Shown here in pieces: positions 1 to 7,117 of a stretch of DNA of 13,916 nucleotides (its first letter is position 1; each line of letters starts with the position of its first letter). The DNA lies in the NCBI GenBank assembly GCA_002731295.1, contig PCBE01000047.1:1-13916 (forward strand), in the 5' to 3' direction. The notes beneath the pieces were generated by a model that worked only from the letters and a program-made list of their open reading frames with translations, was not told the DNA's origin and made no database searches. The position numbers were made by a program, and so were the translations under genes. This stretch comes from Acidiferrobacteraceae bacterium (lineage in GTDB: Bacteria > Pseudomonadota > Gammaproteobacteria > Arenicellales > UBA868).

Positions 1-29
1 GAACACACCGGTGTTTAGACTGTTATGCG

Positions 30-49
30 ACGTAAGAATGTCGTTACGT
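30..49. repeat. Short inverted repeat at the window edge
   Basis: Six-base perfect arms (ACGTAA at 30-35 and TTACGT at 44-49) surround an 8-base loop. No T-run follows, so it is not a convincing terminator. It lies about 75 bases upstream of the small gene starting at 125 and could be an operator or chance. A separate 10-base palindrome (ACACCGGTGT) sits at 5-14. Confidence 0.2.
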
Positions 50-124
50 TTAGAATGCCCTAGCTGATTTCAATGCAACGGCGGCACCAGTGATTCACTG
101 GAGTGAACAGCCTTGGAGTAATCC

Positions 125-430
125 ATGGAACTTGACGAACCCCCCCTGGAGTTTGACGACGCGGCTGAGCGTATGATTGAGCTTGGCAACCGATTGATTG
201 ATGCAGATGATGAGACGGACCGCTGGGAGGTGGCATCGGGTCTTTTGGCCGGTGCTGTGCATTTCTGGCTCTATACTCGACAGCCTTGTGGGGAACCCTA
301 CTGCGAGAGTTGTCCCGATATCGATACTGCGGATAAACGTGTGCGGCTGTTGATTGAGGAAGTCAGGCGTTTTGCCCAGGAAAGTGAGTATTTTCACACC
401 CCGCTGGATGCCGATGCAGGATCGGCTTAG
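125..430 (+). CDS. Small conserved-type protein with a C-x4-C-x2-C motif
   Basis: This 101-residue acidic protein has no signal peptide or membrane segment and I cannot assign it a function. The ATG at 125 is preceded by GGAG at 115-118 with 6-base spacing, which supports the start. Cys55, Cys60 and Cys63 form a compact cluster (CGEPYCESC) after a hydrophobic helix around residues 37-50, and an arginine- and glutamate-rich helix follows at about 72-86. The cysteines could bind zinc or form a redox site; this is inference from spacing only. The C-terminal pattern SEYFHTPLDAD resembles, from memory, the tail of uncharacterised gammaproteobacterial proteins that end in a similar S-E-Y-[FY]-H-[TS]-P stretch. 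It converges on the ACP phosphodiesterase gene with a gap of only 17 bases. Confidence 0.75.
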   Translation: MELDEPPLEFDDAAERMIELGNRLIDADDETDRWEVASGLLAGAVHFWLYTRQPCGEPYCESCPDIDTADKRVRLLIEEVRRFAQESEYFHTPLDADAGSA

Positions 431-447
431 GCGCCCGCGCGAAATGG

Positions 448-1044
448 TTATTTTCCCTGCGTAATCTCCACCTGCCGGGTCTGAACGAAAGTGCACAACT
501 CGGGGAAGAACGACCGGAAGTCCTGACGATAGGCTTCGTAGCATCGACTGAGTTCGGCTGCACCGTGTTCCATGTGTGATTCAAATCGGGCTCGCTGGGC
601 CATCTGTGTCAGGACTTTCCCCGTGCCGATTATGCTGGCGTAGCTCAACAGTACCCGGTTTTGGATCATGTAATCGAAAAACCGGCGAGAGCGCTCGGGG
701 AATTCAGCCAGCCGGGGTCGCAGCATCAACTCGACCGAGCCCGCGTAGACCTCAAGAGACTGCGGATGATACGTGTCCCAATCCCGGGCCAGGAAATGAT
801 CGAGGAAAACATCTGCCACGACACTTGAGTATCGGCCAAACACATGCCACATCCGCTTTTTGGAGCGGCGTACAGTGTCATGGGTATCGGTAAAACGGTC
901 GATTTCCCGATGTAAGCGGACACCGGCCTGAACAGCTGGTTTTAATCGTTTGTACTGGTCTCCACGGACCGCATCGCCGATGAAATTACCGATCACTAAG
1001 TCTTCAACATCGCCCGACAGATAAAGATGGGCCAGATAATTCAC
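448..1044 (-). CDS. acpH: Acyl carrier protein phosphodiesterase (AcpH, DUF479 family)
   Basis: The 198-residue product matches the cytosolic AcpH family, which hydrolyses the 4'-phosphopantetheine arm from holo-ACP to give apo-ACP, using a divalent metal in an HD-like helical fold. Visible family marks are the N-terminal NYLAHL (residues 2-7), GNFIGD (19-24, with Asp24), HREIDRFTD (45-53, with His45, Asp49 and Asp53) and DVFLDHFLARDW (78-89). Length is normal for the family (about 190-200). The start codon is GTG at 1044. It overlaps the TGA stop of the upstream HAD gene in a GTGA arrangement, so the two are probably translated from one message. Nothing appears broken. The family call is firm; the in vivo substrate is assumed from the family. 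Confidence 0.88.
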   Translation of the reverse strand: MNYLAHLYLSGDVEDLVIGNFIGDAVRGDQYKRLKPAVQAGVRLHREIDRFTDTHDTVRRSKKRMWHVFGRYSSVVADVFLDHFLARDWDTYHPQSLEVYAGSVELMLRPRLAEFPERSRRFFDYMIQNRVLLSYASIIGTGKVLTQMAQRARFESHMEHGAAELSRCYEAYRQDFRSFFPELCTFVQTRQVEITQGK

Positions 1045-1730
1045 CGCGGAATACCTGTCTTGGCTGTTGTCTGTTGCCAGGTATTCTTGAAGTAGTCGTG
1101 CAGCGCCTGCGGTTTTTCGAACATAAGGTCAGGTGCTTTGCTTTTAAGCCTTGTAGATGATTGCCAGCCCCAGGTTGCAGCTACCGCGTTAACACCGGCA
1201 TTCTGCGCGGCTTCAATATCGCCTACGGTATCGCCAATCATCCAGGTGGAGGTGGGCTGTGCACGGTTCGCTTCAAGTGCGTTGACAATGTTTTCGACTT
1301 TACCGCCGGGCTGTTCGTTTCCATAGATACAGTCCATCAGGCTGGTTAGTTGAGCAGCATCCAGTCGTTGCCGAACAATCGCCGAATGATTAGCCGTAAC
1401 AACACAAAGCGTGTAGTGCCGGGCCAGGCCCCTTAGCATTTCGGGTATACCTTTAAACAGCGGCACTTTCAGTGGGTCGCGATTCAGGGCCTGGAACAGA
1501 TGCCGCGCGTAGTCCCTAACATAGGCTTGACTGATGCCCGCGGCCTCAATAAGACCCGACAGCGTCGCCGATTCCATCGCATCGACATCTGTTTTGTTCA
1601 GCCCTTCTCCGAGACCGTGCTCACGACAGAAGGCGGTCGTATATTCACTGAGAATATTCAGAGAATCGACCAGTACACCGTCATAGTCGAATAAGAGCAG
1701 ACCCCGATTGCGGGGTGATTTTGAATTCAA
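1041..1730 (-). CDS. HAD-superfamily hydrolase, phosphoglycolate-phosphatase-like
   Basis: The 229-residue protein has all four HAD phosphatase motifs. Motif I is FDYDGVLVDS with nucleophile Asp15 and general acid Asp17. Motif II is the Thr of VVTAN (Thr112), motif III is Lys144 (GGKVEN), and motif IV is IGDTVGDIEAA with Asp167 and Asp171. Residues 24-95 form the helical C1 cap typical of Gph/beta-phosphoglucomutase-type enzymes. The likely reaction is hydrolysis of a small phosphate ester such as phosphoglycolate, but the substrate cannot be read from sequence. The start is a TTG at 1730, which places motif I close to the N-terminus as usual. A GGGGAG sequence at 1740-1745 (minus strand) lies about 9 bases upstream. 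It is the first gene of a two-gene unit with acpH, overlapping it by 4 bases. Confidence 0.85.
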   Translation of the reverse strand: MNSKSPRNRGLLLFDYDGVLVDSLNILSEYTTAFCREHGLGEGLNKTDVDAMESATLSGLIEAAGISQAYVRDYARHLFQALNRDPLKVPLFKGIPEMLRGLARHYTLCVVTANHSAIVRQRLDAAQLTSLMDCIYGNEQPGGKVENIVNALEANRAQPTSTWMIGDTVGDIEAAQNAGVNAVAATWGWQSSTRLKSKAPDLMFEKPQALHDYFKNTWQQTTAKTGIPR

Positions 1731-1853
1731 CAGGGTATCTCCCCATCGTTCGTTAGCGAGCCAAGTTAAACATCCTAGCGGTCATTGTCGCATTACTGCC
1801 AATCGATCGGTGCATAATCCGGTGACAGACTTCTGAATAGACCTGTACAACAG

Positions 1854-1956
1854 ATGACTTCGATCGATCCATCCTGCCTGATTGACACTAAACGGTACCC
1901 GCTGGACGAACAATTTTCTGTCGAGGGCCAGCTGTTCATTGCCCGAAGCAGGGCAC
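1854..1956 (+). pseudogene. Possible 5' fragment of a 2-oxoglutarate/Fe(II) oxygenase-like gene
   Basis: An ATG at 1854 opens a frame whose first 34 residues read plausibly as protein. The segment IDTKRYPLDEQF (residues 10-21), followed by a helix ending LFIARSRA, resembles the N-terminal signature of HalD-like 2OG-Fe(II) oxygenases, which from memory begin with a D-x-x-R-Y-P-[IL]-D pattern and a downstream R-x-R-A/CRA motif. After about residue 34 the frame turns arginine-rich and loses any family look, and it stops at 2085-2087. If real, it is a remnant left by a deletion. The evidence is one short recalled motif with no clear ribosome binding site, so chance is a serious alternative. Confidence 0.25.
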
Positions 1957-2023
1957 GTTCTCTACACCGTGTGCCTGATGTCAGCCGAACCCGCTCTCGC
2001 TTGGTACCAGAATTGTGTTTCAG

Positions 2024-2037
2024 TACCCGACCGGGTA
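2024..2037. promoter_or_regulatory. Perfect inverted repeat upstream of the GMC gene
   Basis: TACCCG (2024-2029) and CGGGTA (2032-2037) form perfect 6-base arms around a 2-base centre, with extra GGTAC-type half-sites nearby (2003-2008 and 2038-2042). The position, about 50 bases before the GTG start at 2089, suits an operator for a dimeric repressor or activator. No matching regulator gene is in the window. Confidence 0.3.
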
Positions 2038-2088
2038 GGTACAACAGCCAACCCGTGTGGACTTATTTCTGGAGTCGGGTCGGTTGAG

Positions 2089-3606
2089 GTGAACGGCGCG
2101 GATCTGATTATCGTTGGTGGTGGATCCGCGGGTGCGGCACTGGCTGGACTGATTGCCCGGGATCAGAGCGTTAGTGTGCTGTTACTTGAGGCGGGCCCGG
2201 ACTACGGTCACCAGCGTGCAGGTCAATGGCCATCTGATCTGTTGGATGCCCGGGAAATACCTCAGAGCCACCAATGGGGTTATCGGGGACGCAATCACGC
2301 AACACATACGGAACTGTCCACCTATGATCGGGCCCGGGTGATAGGCGGATGTTCTGCACACAATGGTTGTGTCGAGCTCTATGGCCACCGGCGTGATTAC
2401 GATGCTTGGGCAGAACTGGGTAACCCTGGTTGGGACTGGCTGTCGATTGAACCTGCCATAAAGCGAGCCATTGAAATGTTGCGTGTCCGTATACCCGACA
2501 CTGCCGAGCTGACGCCCTTCCAGGCGGCGTTTCTTGAAGGAGCGCAATCATCGGGTGTTCCGCGGGTAGCCGATCTTAACGATCCTGATGACGCGCAGGG
2601 GGTTGCTCCATCGCCAACAAATATTGTGGAAGGAACACGATGGAATTCTGCTTTTGCCTACCTGGATCCGGTTCGCGATCAGTCGAACCTTACCGTGTTG
2701 GGTCATGCGACGGTCCGGCGCCTGCTGATCCATTCTGGGCGGGTGAGTGGGGTCCATGCGAGTGTCGATGGTACTGGTCAGGATATTCATGCGGAGCGAG
2801 TAATCCTTGCGGCCGGTGCGTATGGCTCGCCGACAATTCTGCTGCACTCTGGGATTGGCGATCCCATGGAGCTGGAATCTGCTGGCGTTGGCTGTCACCA
2901 CCCGCTGCCAGGTGTCGGCAAGCACCTAACCGATCACCCAATCATCGACCTCAAGTTGAAGCCGAGCCAAATTCTGATAGAGCAGATGAACGATTTTGCG
3001 GCTTCAGGTTGGTTGCCGGACGAACAGGTGTTGCTCAAAGCACGCAGTACCGGTTGTGTCGAGGCTTTTGACCTGCACCTGTTCGCGGTCAGTCGCCGGG
3101 ACCCGGAAACTGGGGAATGGTCTTTGGTGTTACCCGTCTCGTGCATGGATCCGCACAGTCGTGGCGCGCTCAGACTGTCGGCGTCTGGCCACGCGGATGA
3201 TGATGTGGTGATCGATCATGGATTTCTTTCGGATTCGTCAGGCCATGATCGGGCCGTGCTGGCGGACGGTGTTGAGTTGGGACGACAAATAGCGAGATCG
3301 ATGATGCGCCAGGGACTTATCAGTGACATCAGAAGTCCGCCTGATGACTGTACCGGGCAGGCTTTATTGGATCACATCGATCGGGGTGTCTCGATCTATT
3401 ATCACCCTTCGTCAACCTGTCGAATGGGTCCCGAACAAGATGCGTTGGCGGTCGTAGACGAGGTCGGGGCGGTACGCGGTCTGGATGGATTATTTGTCTG
3501 TGATGCATCGATCTTCCCGACCGTTATGCGTTCTAATACCAACCTACCCACGGTCGCTCTGGCAGAACATATGGCACCGATACTGGGGAATTGGAAAAAA
3601 GACTAA
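2089..3606 (+). CDS. GMC-family FAD-dependent alcohol oxidoreductase (choline-dehydrogenase-like)
   Basis: I start the protein at GTG 2089 (505 residues), because the FAD-binding beta strand and GGGSAGAALAG motif (from residue 10) then sit at the N-terminus as in the family. The longer reading from 1882 adds 69 residues with no family character. An Arg-V-I-G-G-C-S-A-H-N-G stretch (GMC signature 1) and YGHRRDYDAWA follow, then a Rossmann return strand ending AAGAYGSP. The C-terminal catalytic pair is present as HPSSTCRMG (His439) and the NTN motif at 483-485. GMC enzymes oxidise primary or secondary alcohols to aldehydes or ketones with electrons passing to FAD. The substrate here is unknown. 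Proximity to betaine genes makes a quaternary-amine or other osmolyte alcohol tempting, but the overall pattern also resembles MftG-type GMC proteins. Its stop overlaps that of the convergent ligase gene. Confidence 0.85.
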   Translation: MNGADLIIVGGGSAGAALAGLIARDQSVSVLLLEAGPDYGHQRAGQWPSDLLDAREIPQSHQWGYRGRNHATHTELSTYDRARVIGGCSAHNGCVELYGHRRDYDAWAELGNPGWDWLSIEPAIKRAIEMLRVRIPDTAELTPFQAAFLEGAQSSGVPRVADLNDPDDAQGVAPSPTNIVEGTRWNSAFAYLDPVRDQSNLTVLGHATVRRLLIHSGRVSGVHASVDGTGQDIHAERVILAAGAYGSPTILLHSGIGDPMELESAGVGCHHPLPGVGKHLTDHPIIDLKLKPSQILIEQMNDFAASGWLPDEQVLLKARSTGCVEAFDLHLFAVSRRDPETGEWSLVLPVSCMDPHSRGALRLSASGHADDDVVIDHGFLSDSSGHDRAVLADGVELGRQIARSMMRQGLISDIRSPPDDCTGQALLDHIDRGVSIYYHPSSTCRMGPEQDALAVVDEVGAVRGLDGLFVCDASIFPTVMRSNTNLPTVALAEHMAPILGNWKKD

Positions 3607-5705
3607 AGCGCCTCTGGATCCACGCAAAGCAACACATCGGCCGCAGTACAGCCGTCCGGGTGGACAATCAACGGGTTGATGTCGAGTTCATCGAGTTTGG
3701 CACCAAGCTGCTGGGCAAAGGCAACGATGGTACAGATGGCGTCTACAAGCCGGTCAAAGTCTGCGGCTGGCCGATTCCTGAACCCTCGCAGCAGTTTGGC
3801 CACCTGCAGTGAGTGCAATGCTGTAGTAATGTCTTCGCGTGGCGTCGGTAGAAGTACGGTCACACTGTCGGCTACCAGTTCTACCAGTGCACCGCCACTG
3901 GCCAGTGTTAGGGTGTGGCCGAATTGTCCGTCATTGTGAATACCAACCAGCAGTTCCGCGATTGAATTGGCCACCATCTTTTCAACCAGGAAGCACTCTT
4001 GCGATAGGTCTGCCGAATAGTCTTGAACAGCCCGCTGGATTGCCTTTGCTGCATCGCTCACCTGGGTTGCCGACTCAAGGTTTAGTCTCACTGCGCCCGC
4101 TTCGGTTTTATGCGGCAGGTCTGCACTGACTAGTTTCAGGGCCACAGGATAGCCCAGTCGATCAGCCGCAGCCGAGACACCGTCAACTGTGACCAGTTCT
4201 CCAGCCGGAATCGGGATGCCGGCGTTTTCCAGCAGTTTTTTGCCCTGCCATTCATCCAGGGTGATGCTGTTGGCAGTTCGACCCGCAATCGCAAAGGAAA
4301 TTGATCGTGCCTGAGTCAGATGTTTTTTGCGTTGCCTACCAAACACAGTTGCCGCGGCAATTGCCTGTACGGACTCACCAATACCCTGTAGCGGGGCCGT
4401 ATCGTGGTCTTTCAGGAATTGCTGGATCTGGGTATCAAGGTTCTCTGGCAGGCTGCTGCATACTGCGCCCGGGATGCCTGCCTCACGTGTGGCCTGCATA
4501 AATGCGCGCGCGTCGGCCTGGTACAGGTGGCGGTCTTCTTCAAGATGCGGTGGAGGATAATCCTGGACCAGCAACGCCGCATCGTAATCATCCCCGACCA
4601 GTGCGCTGAAGACCGGCTTGAGCTTTTCCTCGTGGCCCCACAGCGGAGTGGTGTAATCCAGGGGATTGGATACGGTTGCAATGGCCGGCAGTAGGCTCTT
4701 GAGCTTGTGACTGGCTGCAGGTGAAGGGGCTTTGAAGTCGATTCCGCACTCCTCTCCCCGGTCAGCCAGCATGGCAACGTCACCGCCGGAGCAGGTAAAA
4801 GCGGCCAGTCGCTGACCAGTTGGTGCCCCGGCGATCGTCAACAGGTTAAGTGTTTCTAGCATCAGGCTAGGTGTGGGTACCCGAACTACACCCAGTCGAT
4901 CGAACAGCGCCTGGTAAAGAGTATCGCTGCCGGCCAGGGACCCGGTGTGAGTCAGTGTAGTGCGGGCAGCAAGATCAGAGCTACCGACCTTGAGCACGAC
5001 CAGCGGTATGTTTCGGTCCAGTGCGTTCAGGGCGGCTTTCGCAAACTGCGGAATGTCTCGAAGCGATTCGAGATAGATACCGAAGGCGGTGACTTCTGAC
5101 CGTGTCAGTAATGCTTCAAGATAGTCTTCGACACCCAGGACAGACTGATTGCCTGCACCAATCACGTAGGAAAAATTTACCGATCGCCGGTTGGTGAGCA
5201 AATATCCAGAGAGCATTCCAGACTGCGAGATGATTGCCGGGCCTCGGGTTACCCGCTGACCACCGTGGCTGTAAGGCCACAGATGGGCACCTTGAATGTA
5301 ATTGAGCAGGCCAAACACATTGGGTCCAACGAGGGCCAAGTCACCGGACACTTCGATCAATTTTTGTTCCAACGCTTCACCATCGACCCCCAGTTCTCCG
5401 AAACCCGCGCTGTAACAGACAACACCACCAGCACCCCGCTGGTGCAGCTGGCTGACTACCGTGGGGACCACGGACCCGGGCACCGCAACAAATGCCGCAT
5501 CGGGTGCTTCCGGAAGATCATCCACACTGGCGAAACAGGGATGTTCGTCCAATTTACGGCGCTTCGGATTGACGCCCCAGATCTGACCGCTGAAGCCACC
5601 GGCTGCACATTGGCGAGAAGCATACAGCGCCTCACTCCCCCCGATAAATGCGATGTGCCTGGGGGCGAGCAGTCGCTGCAGGTTTTTTTTCTGGCTGGGA
5701 GTCAT
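3603..5705 (-). CDS. NDP-forming acyl-CoA ligase (acetate-CoA ligase family, fused alpha-beta)
   Basis: The 700-residue protein has the fused layout of ADP-forming acyl-CoA synthetases: a CoA-binding Rossmann domain (about 1-140), succinyl-CoA-ligase-like flavodoxin domains (about 150-460) and an ATP-grasp domain (about 480-700). The phosphorylated histidine site is intact as THTGSLAGSD (His253), and the second, ATP-grasp-side histidine is seen in LPHKTEAGAV (His532). Such enzymes reversibly couple acyl-CoA formation to NTP hydrolysis to NDP and phosphate. The ATG at 5705 overlaps the TGA of the acyl-CoA dehydrogenase gene (ATGA), implying coupled translation and a shared substrate. From the divergent carnitine genes I infer that it loads CoA onto gamma-butyrobetaine or a related acid, filling the role of AMP-forming CaiC. 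That substrate is unproven. Confidence 0.88.
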   Translation of the reverse strand: MTPSQKKNLQRLLAPRHIAFIGGSEALYASRQCAAGGFSGQIWGVNPKRRKLDEHPCFASVDDLPEAPDAAFVAVPGSVVPTVVSQLHQRGAGGVVCYSAGFGELGVDGEALEQKLIEVSGDLALVGPNVFGLLNYIQGAHLWPYSHGGQRVTRGPAIISQSGMLSGYLLTNRRSVNFSYVIGAGNQSVLGVEDYLEALLTRSEVTAFGIYLESLRDIPQFAKAALNALDRNIPLVVLKVGSSDLAARTTLTHTGSLAGSDTLYQALFDRLGVVRVPTPSLMLETLNLLTIAGAPTGQRLAAFTCSGGDVAMLADRGEECGIDFKAPSPAASHKLKSLLPAIATVSNPLDYTTPLWGHEEKLKPVFSALVGDDYDAALLVQDYPPPHLEEDRHLYQADARAFMQATREAGIPGAVCSSLPENLDTQIQQFLKDHDTAPLQGIGESVQAIAAATVFGRQRKKHLTQARSISFAIAGRTANSITLDEWQGKKLLENAGIPIPAGELVTVDGVSAAADRLGYPVALKLVSADLPHKTEAGAVRLNLESATQVSDAAKAIQRAVQDYSADLSQECFLVEKMVANSIAELLVGIHNDGQFGHTLTLASGGALVELVADSVTVLLPTPREDITTALHSLQVAKLLRGFRNRPAADFDRLVDAICTIVAFAQQLGAKLDELDINPLIVHPDGCTAADVLLCVDPEAL

Positions 5706-6862
5706 GCTCCAAGCGGACGCAATAGAGCGCGGCTGATGATATGCCGCTGAATTTCAGAGGTACCCTCCCAGATTCGCTCCAGACGGGAATCCCGCCACAG
5801 TCGTTCAACGGGCAGATCTTCCATCAGGCCCATGCCACCATAAATCTGAACGGCGTGGTCGGCCAGTCGGTGCAGCATTTCAGAAGCATACAGCTTGCAC
5901 ATGGCTGCATCTGTAGGTGTCATCCGGCCCTGATCTGCTTTGTGTGCAGCGTGCATGACCAGCAGGTCTGCGGCCTGCAGTTCGGTCGCCATATCAGCCA
6001 GTTTGAAAGATGTGCCCTGGAATTTGCCAATACTCTGGCCGAACTGTTTACGATTAGCCGCCCAGTCGATCGATAGTTCCAGCAGACGATCCGCCCGCCC
6101 GCAGCAACCGGCGCCCACCCAGACCCGCCCCATCTTGATCCACTTATCTGCCAGGATCAGACCTTCGCCTTCTTCTCCCAGTACTTGACCGGGTCCGACA
6201 CGGCAGTCATTGAAAGACAGTACAAAGTTCAGATAAGCACGCTGGCTGACACAGCGGGGTCCGCGGACGATATCAAAACCCGGATGTCCGCGGTCAACCA
6301 GAAACGCCGTGACCCGCTTGCGCGGACCGCGATCGGTTTGATCGATTCCAGTCACTGCAAAAACAATGGCGAAATCCGGCAGGATGTGACTGCTGACGAA
6401 ATGTTTTGAACCATTGATGACCCAGTCGTTCCCGACCTTTTCCGCCCGGGTTGCCATGGACAAGATGTCGGATCCGGCACCGGGTTCGGTGATGGCAAAA
6501 CATTCGGTTTTCTCCGCTCGAACGCAGGGGTCCAGATAACGCTCTATCTGGTTGCCCTCGCAGGCCATCAGCAGTTCCGTGGGGCGCCACGCAAAGCCGT
6601 TGAGAGCGTGCGAGACTTTACCGAATTCCCGTTCAATAACCGTAAGACTGGTGTAGTCAAGACCGCCGCCTCCAACCGATTCGGGCAGGTTGGCAGCATA
6701 GAAGCCCATTTCGATTGCTTTACGAGTGATCTGCTGCCCAAGATCAGGGGGTACTTCGCCTTGTTTTTCGACTTCGTTTTCGTGGGGCAGAAGTTCCTCA
6801 GAGACAAAAGCTCGTGCGGAATCAGCCAGCATGCGCTGTTCTTCAGTAAGTTCAAGATCCAT
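5702..6862 (-). CDS. Acyl-CoA dehydrogenase (candidate gamma-butyrobetainyl-CoA dehydrogenase)
   Basis: I choose ATG 6862 (386 residues) because MDLELTEEQ is the usual family beginning and AAGGTG lies 8 bases upstream. A TTG at 6898 would add 12 residues without a good ribosome site. The sequence shows the FAD/substrate motif CFAITEPGAGSD, the middle beta domain, and a C-terminal helical domain with NRKQFGQSIGKFQ and the IYGGMG loop. The catalytic Glu is in IWEGTSEIQ (Glu366). The enzyme class introduces an alpha,beta double bond into an acyl-CoA, passing electrons to ETF. It heads the minus-strand unit and overlaps the CoA ligase by 4 bases. Beside caiD- and cdhAB-like genes, conversion of gamma-butyrobetainyl-CoA to crotonobetainyl-CoA is the simplest inferred role, but sequence alone does not separate this from other short-chain acyl-CoA dehydrogenases. 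Confidence 0.88.
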   Translation of the reverse strand: MDLELTEEQRMLADSARAFVSEELLPHENEVEKQGEVPPDLGQQITRKAIEMGFYAANLPESVGGGGLDYTSLTVIEREFGKVSHALNGFAWRPTELLMACEGNQIERYLDPCVRAEKTECFAITEPGAGSDILSMATRAEKVGNDWVINGSKHFVSSHILPDFAIVFAVTGIDQTDRGPRKRVTAFLVDRGHPGFDIVRGPRCVSQRAYLNFVLSFNDCRVGPGQVLGEEGEGLILADKWIKMGRVWVGAGCCGRADRLLELSIDWAANRKQFGQSIGKFQGTSFKLADMATELQAADLLVMHAAHKADQGRMTPTDAAMCKLYASEMLHRLADHAVQIYGGMGLMEDLPVERLWRDSRLERIWEGTSEIQRHIISRALLRPLGA

Positions 6863-7117
6863 TTGCTTCGCACCTTGATTGTATGGCGCTGTTGACAACC
6901 GCCTCGGAATCAGCGGACAACGGCGCTTGAGAGTTGTGTTCAGTACACCATCTTATTGTGGGATAGCGTCAATTTCCATCGGAGTACAGACGATTTTACG
7001 TCGATGCCCTAGAATCAGCTGCCCCTAGATCAGACCCAGGCGCTATTATCGCGCTAGCTTTAAACTAGAGATACCAGGCTGAGCGACCCCTGAAGGCTGG
7101 TCGCAGTGAGGAAAAAA
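6863..7117. promoter_or_regulatory. Divergent promoter region with clustered CTAG sites
   Basis: This 255-base gap separates the acyl-CoA dehydrogenase/ligase unit from the hydratase-led unit, so it should hold both promoters. Four CTAG tetramers occur at 7009, 7025, 7054 and 7065. The first two lie in an imperfect direct repeat (GCCCTAGAATCAG at 7006-7018, CCCCTAGATCAG at 7022-7033). The last two bound an imperfect palindrome around TTTAAA at 7054-7068. I could not fix a convincing -35/-10 pair. The repeats are candidate binding sites for a shared regulator. Confidence 0.4.

Larger units (their letters stand above)
1731..2088. other. Divergent intergenic region between the HAD and GMC genes
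   Basis: About 358 bases lie between the TTG start of the HAD gene and the GTG start of the GMC oxidoreductase. The open frame that could extend the GMC protein to 1882 gives low-complexity, non-family sequence, so I treat it as non-coding. The stretch holds a possible oxygenase-like gene fragment (1854-1956) and an inverted repeat (2024-2037). A TTGACA occurs at 1882-1887 but has no credible -10 partner at 16-18 bases. I see no RNA gene. Confidence 0.6.

Noticed and set aside
1882..1910. TTGACA promoter -35 box
   Set aside because: No acceptable -10 hexamer is found 16-18 bases downstream.
1882..2088. N-terminal extension of the GMC oxidoreductase from ATG 1882
   Set aside because: The extra 69 residues have no family character, place the FAD motif far from the N-terminus, and cover an inverted repeat that looks regulatory.
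4412..4783. 123-codon minus-strand frame within the ligase gene
   Set aside because: It is an out-of-frame reading of the ligase gene with no family features.
6887..6897. Minus-strand promoter TTGTCA...TACAAT ahead of the acyl-CoA dehydrogenase
   Set aside because: The spacing is only 9 bases and the TACAAT abuts the ribosome binding site, leaving no leader.
6863..6898. Longer acyl-CoA dehydrogenase from TTG 6898
   Set aside because: ATG 6862 has a properly spaced AAGGTG and gives the normal family N-terminus.
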